Assembly (NCBI RefSeq): GCF_001435095.1
Contig: NZ_AZFC01000016.1
Coordinates: 137,332 to 201,331, forward strand
DNA from: Levilactobacillus spicheri DSM 15429
Lineage (GTDB): Bacteria; Bacillota; Bacilli; Lactobacillales; Lactobacillaceae
Reading direction: 5' to 3'
DNA: 64,000 bases
Shown here: one piece after another, positions 1 to 8,967 of the stretch
Layout: every line of letters starts with the position of its first letter
How positions within the stretch are numbered: the stretch's first letter is position 1
The notes under the pieces: model-generated
What the model was told of the DNA's origin: nothing
Database searches by the model: none
The model's input: the letters and a program-made list of their open reading frames with translations, nothing else
Translations under genes and position numbers: made by a program

Positions 1-115
1 ATCGAATTGATATTACTTAATTACTATAACGGGTTTTGCATAAAAATACAAGTAATATTTGAAAATTCATTCAAATATTTGTGAATTGGTTCCCTCACCC
101 TCCTATCTCAAAACA

Positions 116-124
116 TGCTATAAT
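116..124 (+). promoter_or_regulatory. Extended -10 promoter of the ECF S-component gene
   Basis: TGCTATAAT is an extended -10 element about 37 bases before the chosen ATG. No good -35 is visible at normal spacing. Confidence 0.6.
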
Positions 125-160
125 AGCCGCACGAATTTAAAATGCTTTGGAGGTTACGCA

Positions 161-757
161 ATGACGCGTCACAAAACCTTTCGGTTGGTCGTCGATGCCC
201 TGCTTATGGCCATCGTCCTCCTACAGAATATTCTTCCATTTCTTGGCTACATTCCCCTCGGTCCCTTCAGCATGACCCTGATTGGGCTGACCGTCATCGT
301 CGCCGGGACCGCCCTGGGACCGCGGGACGGGGCCCTCATCGGGGGCTTCTGGGGACTGATCACCTTTATTCGGGCTTTTACCTGGCCCTCTAGCCCGGTC
401 GCCCCGCTGGTCTTTACCAACCCGTTGATTTCCATCCTGCCCCGTCTCTTAATGGGCCTGCTGGCCGGTTGGCTCTTCACCTGGGGACGCCAACGCTGGT
501 CGACCGGCAACGCCATGCGGCTGGCCGCCGGTTGCGCGGCCCTGGTGAACAGCCTGCTAGTGCTCGGACTGGTCTACGTCTTCTATCAGACGCCCGCCGT
601 GGCGACCGCCTTTGGGGCGACCGGCAACCAGACCCTGGGCTACGTTCTGATGATCTCACTGGTCACCAACGCCGTTCCCGAACTCCTGCTCGACGTTCTG
701 GTCGCCCCGCTGATTGCCCGACCGTTGCGCCGTAAGTGGGACCAACTAACATCTTAA
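161..757 (+). CDS. ECF transporter S component (substrate-binding membrane subunit), substrate unassigned
   Basis: A 198-residue, strongly hydrophobic protein with about six membrane segments. The GPxSMTLIGLTVIVAG stretch followed by a glycine-rich GPRDGALIGG block is typical of energy-coupling-factor S components for vitamins such as pantothenate or folate. In this family the S subunit captures the substrate and docks with a shared EcfA/A'/T module, which is not in this window. The start at 161 is chosen because GGAGG lies 8 bases upstream; an in-frame upstream extension from 59 crosses the promoter and is unlikely. The gene stands alone between a promoter and a bidirectional terminator. The family is fairly sure; the vitamin cannot be read from the sequence. 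Confidence 0.8.
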   Translation: MTRHKTFRLVVDALLMAIVLLQNILPFLGYIPLGPFSMTLIGLTVIVAGTALGPRDGALIGGFWGLITFIRAFTWPSSPVAPLVFTNPLISILPRLLMGLLAGWLFTWGRQRWSTGNAMRLAAGCAALVNSLLVLGLVYVFYQTPAVATAFGATGNQTLGYVLMISLVTNAVPELLLDVLVAPLIARPLRRKWDQLTS

Positions 758-761
758 CGGA

Positions 762-808
762 TAGTGCTAGTTAAGTGGCGGCTGTCGCTTGCTTCCGCTC
801 AGCGCCAT
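762..808 (-). repeat. Partial copy (end fragment) of the dispersed intergenic element
   Basis: The segment starts TAGTGCTAGTT and ends TTGCTTCCGCTCAGCGCC. It matches, in reverse orientation, the right ends of the elements at about 30378 and 45549 (GCTAGTTGA, CTGTCG, TTGCTTCCGCTC). No internal structured core follows, so this is probably a decayed remnant. The element is oriented opposite to the 30 kb and 45 kb copies. Confidence 0.55.
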
Positions 809-833
809 CCGTTTAGTGATTCCCAACATAAAT

Positions 834-882
834 AAAAGCAGACAGGAAATTCTCAAAAATGAGCGTTTCCCGTCTGCTTTTT
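834..882. terminator. Bidirectional intrinsic terminator
   Basis: AAAAGCAGAC and GTCTGCTTTTT form a hairpin with extra GGAAA/TTTCC pairing. It has a T-run in both directions, so it can end the S-component transcript (+) and the tRNA-Arg transcript (-). Confidence 0.8.
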
Positions 883-962
883 CGCATCCACGTAAGGTCC
901 CCCGCTGGTTTTAGCTGGAGATACAAAAAAACTCACCGCCAATCAGCGATGAGCCAGCTTAG

Positions 963-1034
963 TGCGCCCGGAGGGAATCGAACCCCCATTTCAAGAACCG
1001 GAATCTTACGTGCGATCCATTACACTACGGGCGC
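963..1034 (-). tRNA. tRNA-Arg (anticodon CCG)
   Basis: The reverse strand folds as a full cloverleaf: acceptor GCGCCCG/CGGGCGC, a D arm around GTAATGGATC, anticodon loop TTCCGGT with anticodon CCG, and T loop TTCGATT. It reads CGG codons. The 3' CCA is not encoded; the bases after A73 are CTA. It is a single tRNA followed by the bidirectional terminator. Confidence 0.95.
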
Positions 1035-1128
1035 ATCACACGAGTTGTTCCTTTAACAGAACACTAACTACTATAACCGACCCCGGTTCGAATTTCAAGG
1101 GGCAAAATCAGTTTTTTCTAAAAACGCC

Positions 1129-1845
1129 TTACGCGTAAACCACGGTCACGCCCGACAGGGAAACGTGTCCCTGGACGATCACCGTGGGGCCGGCACTGGC
1201 GACCGGGGCCCCCTTGACCTCGACACCGCCGAGGCTCGGATCAACGTTCAGCTTCACGTTCCAGGTCCGCGGAAAGTACAGTTCCACGCCCCCCAGCGAC
1301 ACGTTCAGGTTAATCACGGCCCCAGTCGGCGCGACCTGGACCTCGTCAAAGTAGAGCTTCGCGTTGCCCATGCGCACGTTAATGTCGGCGCGCTGGAAGT
1401 CCTGCGATTGCAGGTAGCGGATGCTGTTCCCCATGTTCACGTTCACCCCGACCTGTGACTCGTCGGTGGTCATCCGGTCGACCCGCTCGGTCGCATCCCC
1501 GTGATGGAAGGTCGTGTGCGTCTCGTACCTAAAAAAATGGCGAGGACTCACCAGCAGCGACAGCCCAATCGTTAAGAACAACGCCGCCCCCAGGATGGTC
1601 CACGGCACCAGCGCCGTAATCCCCAACGGTTTGGCAAACACGATGGCTAAGAACGCCAGGCTGAAGACACTTCCGCCAATGCTGCGGTGGGCCAGATTGT
1701 AGACCAGCATGGCCACCAAGAAGATCCCCACTAAGAGTTGCCAGAAGCCAAAGCGGACCGGTAACAGCCCGAGCTGTCCGACCACCAGGAGAACCGCTCC
1801 GACGAGAAAGAACGTCCCCCAAAACCAATTTCGCTGTAATCGCAT
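1129..1845 (-). CDS. LiaF-like membrane protein (DUF2154/toast-rack type)
   Basis: A 238-residue protein. Four hydrophobic segments fill residues 1-97. The C-terminal half (about 130-238) is rich in short beta repeats (NVNMGNSIRYL, INVRMGNAKLYF, LNVSLGGVELYFP), the pattern of LiaF/YvqF C-terminal domains. In Bacillus, LiaF restrains the LiaRS cell-envelope stress response. Here the partner is a LytTR regulator 5 bases upstream, not a LiaRS pair, so the role is inferred as envelope-stress sensing coupled to that regulator. The SD AAGGGG overlaps the end of the upstream gene, indicating translational coupling. Confidence 0.75.
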   Translation of the reverse strand: MRLQRNWFWGTFFLVGAVLLVVGQLGLLPVRFGFWQLLVGIFLVAMLVYNLAHRSIGGSVFSLAFLAIVFAKPLGITALVPWTILGAALFLTIGLSLLVSPRHFFRYETHTTFHHGDATERVDRMTTDESQVGVNVNMGNSIRYLQSQDFQRADINVRMGNAKLYFDEVQVAPTGAVINLNVSLGGVELYFPRTWNVKLNVDPSLGGVEVKGAPVASAGPTVIVQGHVSLSGVTVVYA

Positions 1846-1850
1846 TTAGA

Positions 1851-2300
1851 TTACCCCTTTCGTTCTAAGACCCGCTTCAGGGCCCCGTAATACCGCCGTG
1901 ACACGTAGAGTTGCTTGTGTGAGTGCTGAAACCGAACCAGGTTCCCCGTCAGCGACTTGCTGAGCGACGCAACCTGCTCACTGTTCAAAATGGCCGACTT
2001 GGAGGCCCGGACAAAGGTCGCCGGCAGCTCCGTCGCCAACTTGTACAGGGGGACCCGCGTGGTCAGGACCCGGTCCGCCGTGTGGATCATCACCTGGTGC
2101 CCCGCAGACTCACAGAATAGGATATCCGCTACGACGACGCGCTCCTGGTGCCCCCGCAGACTCACGGTCAACTGCGCGGCGGGACCACCCATGGTCGCAA
2201 GGGTCTTCACCAACGCGGCCGTCTCCGCCGTTTCTGCCGGGACCCGGACCACGACCTCGGGGGCCGGCAACGTCGGATCCACTTCCACTCTGACCTTCAC
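1851..2300 (-). CDS. LytTR-domain DNA-binding regulator
   Basis: A 149-residue protein lacking a receiver domain. Residues about 45-145 match the LytTR DNA-binding fold (VVVADILFCESAGHQVMIHT, then LPATFVRASKSAILN and a basic RRYYGALKRVL end). The short N-terminal part is rich in valine and alanine. The start is a GTG at 2300, chosen because GGGAGGG sits about 8 bases upstream; a longer reading has no SD. It is co-transcribed with the LiaF-like gene. Stand-alone LytTR regulators paired with small membrane proteins are common in Firmicutes, where the membrane partner often controls the regulator; that relation is inferred here. Confidence 0.8.
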   Translation of the reverse strand: MKVRVEVDPTLPAPEVVVRVPAETAETAALVKTLATMGGPAAQLTVSLRGHQERVVVADILFCESAGHQVMIHTADRVLTTRVPLYKLATELPATFVRASKSAILNSEQVASLSKSLTGNLVRFQHSHKQLYVSRRYYGALKRVLERKG

Positions 2301-2517
2301 ACGATTCCCTCCCTTTCCGTTGAATCTAGTACACCACAGCCGCCGTCCAAAGTAAATCGTCCCGGCATGACGGGGCCGTTTACCGTCCTGACCGGTCACG
2401 GTAACGTCAGCCACCGGTCAATTTCCCCCGTTAGCTGATAGAATACGTGACGTTTGGGCGAACTCTGTTATGATAGTGCTAGTCAAATGGCTAATCGTTT
2501 GCGGGGAAGACATATTG
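2301..2517. other. Divergent intergenic region between lytTR and clpP
   Basis: No gene is seen. On the minus strand a TTGGAC/TAGATT pair with 16-base spacing lies just upstream of the LytTR gene and could be its promoter. On the plus strand TGTTATGAT at 2466-2474 could be a second, CtsR-independent start point for clpP. Confidence 0.4.
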
Positions 2518-2534
2518 TTTGACCTGTTTTGACC
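2518..2534 (+). promoter_or_regulatory. CtsR operator of clpP
   Basis: Two TTTGACC heptads separated by TGT form a perfect reverse-complement CtsR box (GGTCAAA-N3-GGTCAAA). The first heptad contains the -35 hexamer, so CtsR binding would block RNA polymerase. Confidence 0.92.
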
Positions 2535-2547
2535 ATAGCGGTAAACT
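2519..2547 (+). promoter_or_regulatory. clpP promoter
   Basis: TTGACC (2519-2524), a 17-base spacer and TAAACT (2542-2547). The -35 lies inside the CtsR operator. Confidence 0.7.
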
Positions 2548-2606
2548 AACACCATGTTAGCAATCGCTAGCCATTCTACGTTAAAAACTAAGGAGGCTAT
2601 CTCGTC

Positions 2607-3203
2607 ATGAATTTAGTACCAACGGTTATTGAACAATCATCCCGTGGTGAACGGGCTTATGATATTTATTCACGACTTTTAAAAGACCGGATCATCATGC
2701 TTTCCGGTCCCATCGAAGATGACATGGCCAATGCAATCATTGCCCAATTACTCTTCTTGGATGCACAAGATTCCACGAAGGACATTTCCTTGTACATCAA
2801 CTCTCCTGGTGGTGTCGTTTCTTCCGGCTTAGCCATTTACGATACCATGAACTTCATCCAATCCGACGTGCAAACGATTACGTTGGGGATGGCAGCTTCC
2901 ATGGCCAGCGTCTTGGCTTCTTCCGGTACCAAGGGGAAGCGGTTCGCCTTACCACACGCCCAAGTCATGATTCACCAACCTTCTGGTGGTGCGCAAGGGC
3001 AACAAACCGAAATCGAAATTGCGGCGCGGGAAATCTTGAAGACCCGGAAGTTGATCAACCAAATCTTGGCCGACAACTCCGGTCAACCAATCGAACGCAT
3101 CAACAAGGACACCGAACGGGACAACTACCTGAGTGCCCAAGACGCTGTCGATTACGGTCTGATCGACCACATCATGACCAACAGCAACGAACAAAAGAAG
3201 TAA
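2607..3203 (+). CDS. clpP: ATP-dependent Clp protease proteolytic subunit ClpP
   Basis: A 198-residue serine peptidase. The catalytic triad is visible: Ser98 in GMAASMAS, His123 in MIHQP and Asp172 in DTERDN. ClpP forms a double heptamer that degrades proteins delivered by ClpC, ClpE or ClpX, and it is central to protein quality control. Length is normal for the family and AGGAGG precedes the ATG by about 10 bases. The gene is monocistronic, with a CtsR-controlled promoter upstream and an intrinsic terminator downstream. Its position next to the whiA-yvcK-rapZ cluster is common in lactobacilli. Confidence 0.98.
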   Translation: MNLVPTVIEQSSRGERAYDIYSRLLKDRIIMLSGPIEDDMANAIIAQLLFLDAQDSTKDISLYINSPGGVVSSGLAIYDTMNFIQSDVQTITLGMAASMASVLASSGTKGKRFALPHAQVMIHQPSGGAQGQQTEIEIAAREILKTRKLINQILADNSGQPIERINKDTERDNYLSAQDAVDYGLIDHIMTNSNEQKK

Positions 3204-3217
3204 TCCTTGCGTTCAGC

Positions 3218-3248
3218 AAAAAACGTCACGTTAAGTGGCGTTTTTTTT
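3218..3248 (+). terminator. clpP terminator
   Basis: Hairpin AAAAAACGTCAC / GTGGCGTTTTTT ending in eight T residues, 15 bases after the clpP stop. Confidence 0.85.
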
Positions 3249-3314
3249 GTGCCGATTTTAGGAATGACTGGGGCCCTGCTCGGCCCATCGACCACGCTTC
3301 CCAAATTTTTTTCG

Positions 3315-3359
3315 CTAAAAAAGGAGATTCCGCCGGGATGTGACGGAACCTCCTTTTAG
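3315..3359 (-). terminator. Terminator of the ACT/UPF0210 operon
   Basis: On the minus strand CTAAAAGGAGGTTCCG pairs with CGGAATCTCCTTTTTTAG and ends in a T-run. Confidence 0.75.
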
Positions 3360-3399
3360 TGACGCCACCATTCCAAGTGCGCCACCGTTGCTCAGCTCA

Positions 3400-4743
3400 T
3401 TAGTTTTTAAAGGAATGAATGGGCGCCGGGATGTGACCGCCACGGGCGATGAACGCCTGCGGCTGGCTCGGGTTGACCGGCATCACGGGTGCCCGACCGA
3501 ACAGGCCGCCGAATTCGACCTGGTCACCCACCGTTTTGCCGGGTGCGGGAATCACCCGGACTGCGGTGGTCTTGTTGTTGATCATCCCGATGGCCGCCTC
3601 GTCGGCAATCATGCCGCTGATGCTGGCCGCGCTGGTGTCGCCGGGGATGGCGATCATGTCCAGCCCCACGGAGCAGACCGCCGTCATCGCCTCCAGCTTT
3701 TCCAAGCCTAACCGGCCCGCCTCGACGGCCCGAATCATTTCGGCGTCCTCGGAGACCGGAATGAAGGCGCCGGACAGCCCCCCGACGTGTTCACAGGCCA
3801 TGACACCGCCCTTCTTGACCGCGTCGTTCAGCAGGGCCAGCGCCGCCGTGGTGCCGGGAGCGCCCACGCTCTCCAAGCCGATTTCTTCCAGGATCTCCGC
3901 GACCGAGTCTCCCTCGTTCGGGGTCGGCGCCAACGACAGATCGACGATGCCGAAGGGCACCCCGAGCCGCTGTGACGCCACGGTACCCACGAACTGGCCC
4001 ATCCGGGTCACCTTAAAGGCGGTCTTCTTGATCTGCTCGGAGACCACGTCGATGCGTTGTCCACGCACCTGTTCGAGGGCCCGTTTGACCACGCCGGGGC
4101 CACTGATACCGACGTTGATGATGCGGTCCGCCTCGCCGACCCCGTGGAAGGCCCCGGCCATGAAGGGGTTGTCCTCCACGGCATTGGCGAAGACCACCAG
4201 TCCCATGCAATTGACCGGGTCGATGGCCGCGGTCTGCTTGATGATGCGGCCCAGCTCCCCGACCGCGTCCAGATTGATGCCGGCCCGCGTGGACCCAATG
4301 TTGACCGAGCTGCAGACCCGACTGGTCTCCGCTAACGCCTGGGGAATCGACGCAATCAGCTTTCGGTCCCCGGATTGATAGCCCTTCTGGACCAGCGCCG
4401 AGAAGCCCCCGATCAGGTCGACCCCGATGGCCTGAGCCGCCGCCTCCATCGTTTGGGCGTAGGCCACGTAGTCGGTATCGCCACTCGCCGCCGCGACCAG
4501 GGCAATCGGCGTCACGGAGATGCGCTTGTTGATGATGGGAATCCCGTATTCCGTTTGGATCTCCCCGGCGACCTTGACCAGGTCCTGGGCACTCGTGGTG
4601 ATCTTATCGTAAATCTTCTGCCGGGCCTTGGCGCCATCACTGTCGATACAGTCGAGTAGCGAGATGCCCATGGTAATCGTCCGAATGTCCAGATTTTCCT
4701 CATCAATCATCTGGATGGTCTCAAGAATTGATCGACTTTCCAT
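3400..4743 (-). CDS. UPF0210 (DUF711) family protein
   Basis: A 447-residue conserved protein of the UPF0210/DUF711 family (related to PFL-like glycyl-radical folds; no agreed function). Typical stretches are [12 protein letters not shown] near the N-terminus and [28 protein letters not shown] and [15 protein letters not shown] later. The ATG at 4743 is used because AGGAGG lies 6 bases upstream; the SD overlaps the stop codon of the preceding ACT-domain gene. The tight pairing of an ACT-domain protein with UPF0210 is conserved across Firmicutes and suggests a metabolite-responsive pair. I do not assign a reaction. Confidence 0.9.
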   Translation of the reverse strand: MESRSILETIQMIDEENLDIRTITMGISLLDCIDSDGAKARQKIYDKITTSAQDLVKVAGEIQTEYGIPIINKRISVTPIALVAAASGDTDYVAYAQTMEAAAQAIGVDLIGGFSALVQKGYQSGDRKLIASIPQALAETSRVCSSVNIGSTRAGINLDAVGELGRIIKQTAAIDPVNCMGLVVFANAVEDNPFMAGAFHGVGEADRIINVGISGPGVVKRALEQVRGQRIDVVSEQIKKTAFKVTRMGQFVGTVASQRLGVPFGIVDLSLAPTPNEGDSVAEILEEIGLESVGAPGTTAALALLNDAVKKGGVMACEHVGGLSGAFIPVSEDAEMIRAVEAGRLGLEKLEAMTAVCSVGLDMIAIPGDTSAASISGMIADEAAIGMINNKTTAVRVIPAPGKTVGDQVEFGGLFGRAPVMPVNPSQPQAFIARGGHIPAPIHSFKN

Positions 4744-4753
4744 CTGCTGCCTC

Positions 4754-5026
4754 CTAAATCTTCTGAATGGCGTCAAAGACCGACTGCCGTTGGACCCGAA
4801 TCGTCAGGTCATTCCGTTGCCCCAGCGCGGTCAGGGCCTGCTTCGCATCGGCCAGGCTGAGTTGCTGGTCGTCCCATTCGGCCAAGAGCATCATGGTAAA
4901 GCTCTGATCCATGATGGTTTGCGACATATCCACAATGTTAATGTTGAGCTTCGTCAGTTCGGTCGCCACCGCGGCCACGATTCCCACGTGGTCATTTCCA
5001 ATGACCGTTACAATCACTCTCATCAT
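4754..5026 (-). CDS. ACT domain protein (UPF0237 family)
   Basis: A 90-residue protein consisting of one ACT domain: an [16 protein letters not shown] start, then [13 protein letters not shown], the usual ligand-binding edge. ACT domains sense amino acids or other small molecules. It starts at the first of two adjacent ATGs, 5 bases after AGGAGG. It lies directly upstream of the UPF0210 gene, with that gene's SD on its stop codon, so the two are co-translated and probably interact. Confidence 0.9.
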   Translation of the reverse strand: MMRVIVTVIGNDHVGIVAAVATELTKLNINIVDMSQTIMDQSFTMMLLAEWDDQQLSLADAKQALTALGQRNDLTIRVQRQSVFDAIQKI

Positions 5027-5109
5027 TGACGCCTCCTAAGTGCGTTTCGTGTGTTGATTCCATGATAGCATGCCCCTCGTGAAAGCGCACTCACCATTTT
5101 GACGGCCGC

Positions 5110-5141
5110 AAAAAAGGACCCCGACAGGTTCGTCGACGTCC
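5110..5141 (-). terminator. Terminator of the rapZ-yvcK-whiA operon
   Basis: On the minus strand GGACGTCGAC / GTCGGGGTCC forms a hairpin followed by TTTTTT, shortly after the whiA stop. Confidence 0.7.
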
Positions 5142-5157
5142 CGCATCCCCAAGCGAG

Positions 5158-6099
5158 TTAAGCCGTGGCTTCCCCCTCGCGGAGTTGTTTTGCATAATCG
5201 TTGATTTTTCGGAGCCGGTGGTTGATTCCCGACTTGGAAATCGGTCCCCCGGGAACCAGGTCGCCCAATTCCTTCAGGCTGACCTCCCGGTGGGCCAGCC
5301 GGGTCTCGGCGACCTCACGCAGCTTGGTCGGGAGTTGGCCCAACCCCACCGTGGCCTCGATGAACTGAATGTTGTCGATCTGCCGGGTCGACGCGTTGGC
5401 CACCTTATCTAGGTTGGCACTTTCGCAATTGACCAAGCGGTTGACCGAGTTGCGCATGTCCCGCATGATCCGGACGTCCTCGAACTTCAGCATCGCCGTC
5501 GTCGCCCCAATCAGGGACAGGAAGTTGGCGATCTTCTCGGCGCCCTTCAGGTAGGTGATGTACCCGCTACGGCGCACGATGGTCCGCGCGTTGAGGTCGT
5601 AGCGGTTCATCATCTCGGCAATCATCTGGTTGTGCTCCTCGTACAGGGAGTAAATCTCCAGGTGGTACCGGCTGGTCTCCGGATTATTGACGGAGCCCCC
5701 GGCCAGAAAGGCCCCTCGCAGGTACGACCGAATCTGCAGGTCCGAGTTGAGGATCTCGTCCGGGACCGACTCCGAGAGTTGGACCCCGTCAAAGATGCCC
5801 AGGTCGGACAGCACCTTGGTCACGCCGGTCTTGACCCGCACGATGTAGAGGTTGTTTTTCTTGAGTTTCATTTTCCGCCGCACTAAGAGCTCACTCTCCA
5901 GATCGTAGAACTGCTTGAGCAGTTGGTACATCCGGCGCGCGATGGCGGGATTTTCCGTTTGCACGTTTAAGACGAAGTGGTGGTGCGCCAAGCCCAACGC
6001 CCCGTTCATCCGGATCAACGCGACCAATTCGGCCTTGGCGTTGGCCCGGTGAACCTCGAGCGTGGTCAGCTCCTTCTTTACTTCACTGGCATAGGACAT
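5158..6099 (-). CDS. whiA: DNA-binding protein WhiA
   Basis: A 313-residue protein. It has the WhiA layout: an N-terminal LAGLIDADG-endonuclease-like domain without the catalytic acids ([16 protein letters not shown] near residue 130) and a C-terminal helix-turn-helix ([25 protein letters not shown], about 275-300). In Gram-positive bacteria WhiA influences cell division and chromosome segregation. It is the last gene of rapZ-yvcK-whiA, with only 2 bases separating it from yvcK, and is followed by a terminator. Length and motifs are normal. Confidence 0.97.
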   Translation of the reverse strand: MSYASEVKKELTTLEVHRANAKAELVALIRMNGALGLAHHHFVLNVQTENPAIARRMYQLLKQFYDLESELLVRRKMKLKKNNLYIVRVKTGVTKVLSDLGIFDGVQLSESVPDEILNSDLQIRSYLRGAFLAGGSVNNPETSRYHLEIYSLYEEHNQMIAEMMNRYDLNARTIVRRSGYITYLKGAEKIANFLSLIGATTAMLKFEDVRIMRDMRNSVNRLVNCESANLDKVANASTRQIDNIQFIEATVGLGQLPTKLREVAETRLAHREVSLKELGDLVPGGPISKSGINHRLRKINDYAKQLREGEATA

Positions 6100-6101
6100 G
6101 G

Positions 6102-7115
6102 TTAAGACCCCCGATTCAGGCGATAGCGCGGCTGGCCAATCAGGTTCAAGAGTTCGGAAACGACCTCTTGTCCGTTATGAAAAGCCCCGTTATCGCGTAG
6201 TTGTAAGAAGTCCGTGGAGATGACCCGGCACCCCTGATCACGGAGACCCTGGAAGTCATGTCGCACGGGCTGGGACATTTCGTTCCAGCGTTGATAGTCG
6301 ATGTACTGGTCGGGCACCTTACGGGTGTTAACCAGGACGGTATCGATAAAGTTGGTGTGCAGGTGGTCGTTGAGCACCCGCACGTGGTCGGCGTCGGTGA
6401 AGTTTTCGGTTTCACCCTTTTGCGTCATGATGTTACAGATATAGACGACCTCGGCCTGGCTCTGCACCACGGCCTGGCCGACACTGTCAATCATCAGGTT
6501 GGGGAGGATGCTGGTAAACAGGCTCCCGGGACCCAAGACAATCTGGTCGGCGTTCATGATGGCGTCGATCACCGGTTGGACGGCGTGGGGCTGTTGATGG
6601 TGGTCACTCGTTTCGACCCACACCCGTTTGATCAGCTTATGGGCAGCGGTGATCTCCGACTCCCCGCTCAGGGTGCTGCCATCCGCAAATTGCGCGTGCA
6701 GCTCCAAGGGTTCGTTGGCGGCCGGGTAGATGTGCCCGTTGACCCGCATCAGCTGTGACAGCTCCTGAACCGCGTCAAAGATGCCCCCCTTCATCTCGGA
6801 AAGGGCGGCGATGACTAGGTTGCCAATCGCGTGGCCGGCGAAAAAGTCGTCGGTGGTCTCGAAGCGGTACTGGAAGAGGTCCTTGTAGATGCCGGGTACC
6901 TCGGCCAGGGCCACCATCACGTTCCGAATATCTCCAGGCGGCACCACGTTGACGTAGTGGCGAATGATGCCGGACGAACCGCCATCATCGGCCACGGTCA
7001 CGACCGCCGTGATGTCGACGTCTTGGTCCCGTAGGTTACTCAAAATCACGGGTAACCCGGTTCCCCCGCCAATCACGACGATTTTGGGCCGGTGGCTCTT
7101 CATTAAGTCTTTCAT
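6102..7115 (-). CDS. yvcK: Gluconeogenesis factor YvcK/GlmR (CofD-like)
   Basis: A 337-residue protein of the CofD-like family. The nucleotide-sugar-binding start [12 protein letters not shown] is followed by [12 protein letters not shown] and PPGDIRNV. In Bacillus this protein binds UDP-GlcNAc and adjusts carbon flow into cell-wall precursors, and it is needed for growth on gluconeogenic carbon. The ATG at 7115 overlaps the TGA of rapZ (ATGA). An ATG 12 bases further in is also possible, since the best SD (AAGGAG) is rather distant. A longer reading would run deep into rapZ and is not supported. Confidence 0.95.
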   Translation of the reverse strand: MKDLMKSHRPKIVVIGGGTGLPVILSNLRDQDVDITAVVTVADDGGSSGIIRHYVNVVPPGDIRNVMVALAEVPGIYKDLFQYRFETTDDFFAGHAIGNLVIAALSEMKGGIFDAVQELSQLMRVNGHIYPAANEPLELHAQFADGSTLSGESEITAAHKLIKRVWVETSDHHQQPHAVQPVIDAIMNADQIVLGPGSLFTSILPNLMIDSVGQAVVQSQAEVVYICNIMTQKGETENFTDADHVRVLNDHLHTNFIDTVLVNTRKVPDQYIDYQRWNEMSQPVRHDFQGLRDQGCRVISTDFLQLRDNGAFHNGQEVVSELLNLIGQPRYRLNRGS

Positions 7116-7996
7116 GAGCGGTTCGCGGACTCCTTTCTCTTCTCGATATCCCGGTGGGTCACGTGGACGGGGTACTGGTTCCCCAGGGCTTGACCCAACC
7201 GTTGGGCCAGGGCGACCGAACGGTGTTGGCCGCCGGTACACCCGATGGCGATCGTCAGGTTGGCCTTGCCCTCCTTCTTATAGCCGGGCACGATGGACTC
7301 CAGCAGCTTTAAGAACTGCTGGTAAAAGTCCTCGGTCTGGGGCTGCTTCATCACGTAGTCGTAGACCGGTTGATCCAATCCCGTCTGGTCCCGTAGTTCG
7401 GGCAGGTAGTACGGGTTCGGCAGGAAGCGGACGTCCATCACGATGTCGGCATCGATGGGCAGGCCGTACTTGAACCCAAAGGACATCAGCTCAATGTGGA
7501 AGGCCTGCGTGGTTTCGGTCTCGTAGTTATGAAAGATCTCTTCGCGCAACTTACGCGGCGAGATGTTGGTGGTGTCGATCACCAGCTGAGCCGCCTGACG
7601 AATCGGGGCCAGCAAGCGGCGTTCCCGCTGAATCCCCTCCATGACCCGACCATTCCGGGCCAGCGGGTGCGAGCGCCGGGTCTCCTTGTACCGGGAGACC
7701 AGCTCTTCGTCGGACGCGTCGAGGAAAAGAACCTGGGCCTGCATGGTCCCGTGGATGGCGACGTCGTTTAACATCCGCACGACCTCATCGTAAAAGGCCC
7801 GCGAGCGCAGGTCGATCACCAGCGCGATCTTGTTTAACTTGCCGGATTCCCGGACCAGGTCCCAAAACTTCGGTAATAAGGTCGGTGGTAAATTATCAAT
7901 ACAGAAGTAACCGAGATCCTCGAAACTTTGCATGGCCACGGTCTTCCCGGCCCCGCTCATTCCGGTAATAATCACTAAATGGAACTTCTCTGTCAT
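7112..7996 (-). CDS. rapZ: RNase adapter/nucleotide-binding protein RapZ (YvcJ)
   Basis: A 294-residue P-loop protein. Walker A is [10 protein letters not shown] at residues 9-18, and the conserved FGFKYGLP and [10 protein letters not shown] blocks follow at about 170 and 245. The family binds RNA and nucleotides; in E. coli RapZ controls glmS, and in Bacillus YvcJ affects competence. It is the first gene of the rapZ-yvcK-whiA operon, with SD GAGGTGGAG. All three products are linked to cell-wall precursor supply or division. Confidence 0.96.
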   Translation of the reverse strand: MTEKFHLVIITGMSGAGKTVAMQSFEDLGYFCIDNLPPTLLPKFWDLVRESGKLNKIALVIDLRSRAFYDEVVRMLNDVAIHGTMQAQVLFLDASDEELVSRYKETRRSHPLARNGRVMEGIQRERRLLAPIRQAAQLVIDTTNISPRKLREEIFHNYETETTQAFHIELMSFGFKYGLPIDADIVMDVRFLPNPYYLPELRDQTGLDQPVYDYVMKQPQTEDFYQQFLKLLESIVPGYKKEGKANLTIAIGCTGGQHRSVALAQRLGQALGNQYPVHVTHRDIEKRKESANRS

Positions 7997-8034
7997 GGTT
8001 CTCCACCTCTCTGCTCGAAAAAACGTCTTTTAAG

Positions 8035-8043
8035 AGTATAGCA
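8035..8043 (-). promoter_or_regulatory. rapZ operon promoter (extended -10)
   Basis: TGCTATACT on the minus strand, about 40 bases upstream of rapZ; the -35 is weak. Confidence 0.55.
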
Positions 8044-8130
8044 CACCGGGCGTGTCTTTCCTAATCATTATCTTAACGTCCCCCCACGATTCCCGCCAAG
8101 AAGTCTCTCCGGTTACGGTTTTGGGCAAAC

Positions 8131-8157
8131 AAAAGAGGCCGTGACCACCGTCACCGC
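8131..8157 (-). terminator. Terminator of the HdeD-like gene
   Basis: On the minus strand GGCGGTGAC / GTCACGGCC forms a hairpin followed by TCTTTTGTTT. Confidence 0.65.
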
Positions 8158-8189
8158 CCCGCTTGGTTTCTTGATGCTCATGCTTTTGC

Positions 8190-8732
8190 CTAACGACTCC
8201 GGGCAATCGCGATCCAAATGGCGTTCACCCCGAAGACCGCAAAGAAAATGGCGATCAACGTGTTCAACGACAGGGCCGCGACCACGGGATTCACGAACAA
8301 CAGGATGCCGACCACCAGGGTCAAGACGTCCAGAATCGTGGAGATCCAGAAGTAACCCCCACCGAACCGGCGCAGGTGACTGGCCACGACCAGCCGCTCA
8401 ATCGAGTCCACGATGAACCACAGAGCGAACAGGTAGCCCAACGTCACGATGGCACTGTTCATATCGAAGAAGAACACCACGGCGATCAGGATGTCGAGGA
8501 TTCCCAGGACCAGGGCAAAATTGGCCCGTACGCCGGTGACCTCGTGTAATTTTTGGTACCCCGCAATGGTGGTCAACCCACTCAGCAGGGCCATAACGGC
8601 AAAAATAATGGCTAAGCCCGTGAGGCCAATCTTCGGTGACCGAAACAATCCATAGGCGGCAACCAGGAACAGGATGCCCAGGATGAATTCGCCCCAATCG
8701 AAGCCCCAACGGGTACGGTTCATATCAAACAT
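8190..8732 (-). CDS. HdeD-like (DUF308) membrane protein
   Basis: A 180-residue membrane protein with about six segments arranged as short helical repeats, typical of the DUF308/HdeD family (acid-stress or envelope-associated membrane proteins). The ATG at 8732 (MFDMNRTRW) has GGAG at a slightly long spacing. A second ATG 9 bases later is an alternative. It is monocistronic, with its own terminator. The function is not established; only the family is recognised. Confidence 0.8.
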   Translation of the reverse strand: MFDMNRTRWGFDWGEFILGILFLVAAYGLFRSPKIGLTGLAIIFAVMALLSGLTTIAGYQKLHEVTGVRANFALVLGILDILIAVVFFFDMNSAIVTLGYLFALWFIVDSIERLVVASHLRRFGGGYFWISTILDVLTLVVGILLFVNPVVAALSLNTLIAIFFAVFGVNAIWIAIARSR

Positions 8733-8905
8733 AGGCTTGCATCTCCTCACAACTCCGGCCACTGGTTGACCGGTTTTATCCATTGTACTGGTTTTTGTGA
8801 CGGGCGACAAGGTTCACACCCGTAAAAAACACGGGCAGACATCAAAGAACGGGGGCCCAACGGCGGTTCGGGGGCGCCCGTTTCGCCACCAAATAGTCGG
8901 CGAAC

Positions 8906-8940
8906 GCAAAAGAGCCCGGGACTTTCAGGGCCCCAGACTC
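8906..8940 (-). terminator. uvrBA operon terminator
   Basis: On the minus strand GAGTCTGGG / CCCGGGCTC forms a hairpin followed by TTTTG, close after the uvrA stop. Confidence 0.7.
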
Positions 8941-8967
8941 CGTTGAAAAGATTCAGCTTAATCCGTC

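Noticed and set aside
859-1056. A 65-codon plus-strand frame over the terminator and tRNA region.
   Set aside because: It runs antisense through the tRNA-Arg gene and has no ribosome-binding site.
2473-2490. TAGTGCTAGTC upstream of clpP, similar to the element end GTGCTAGTTGA.
   Set aside because: Only about ten bases match and nothing of the adjoining element sequence follows; chance similarity in a promoter region is more likely.
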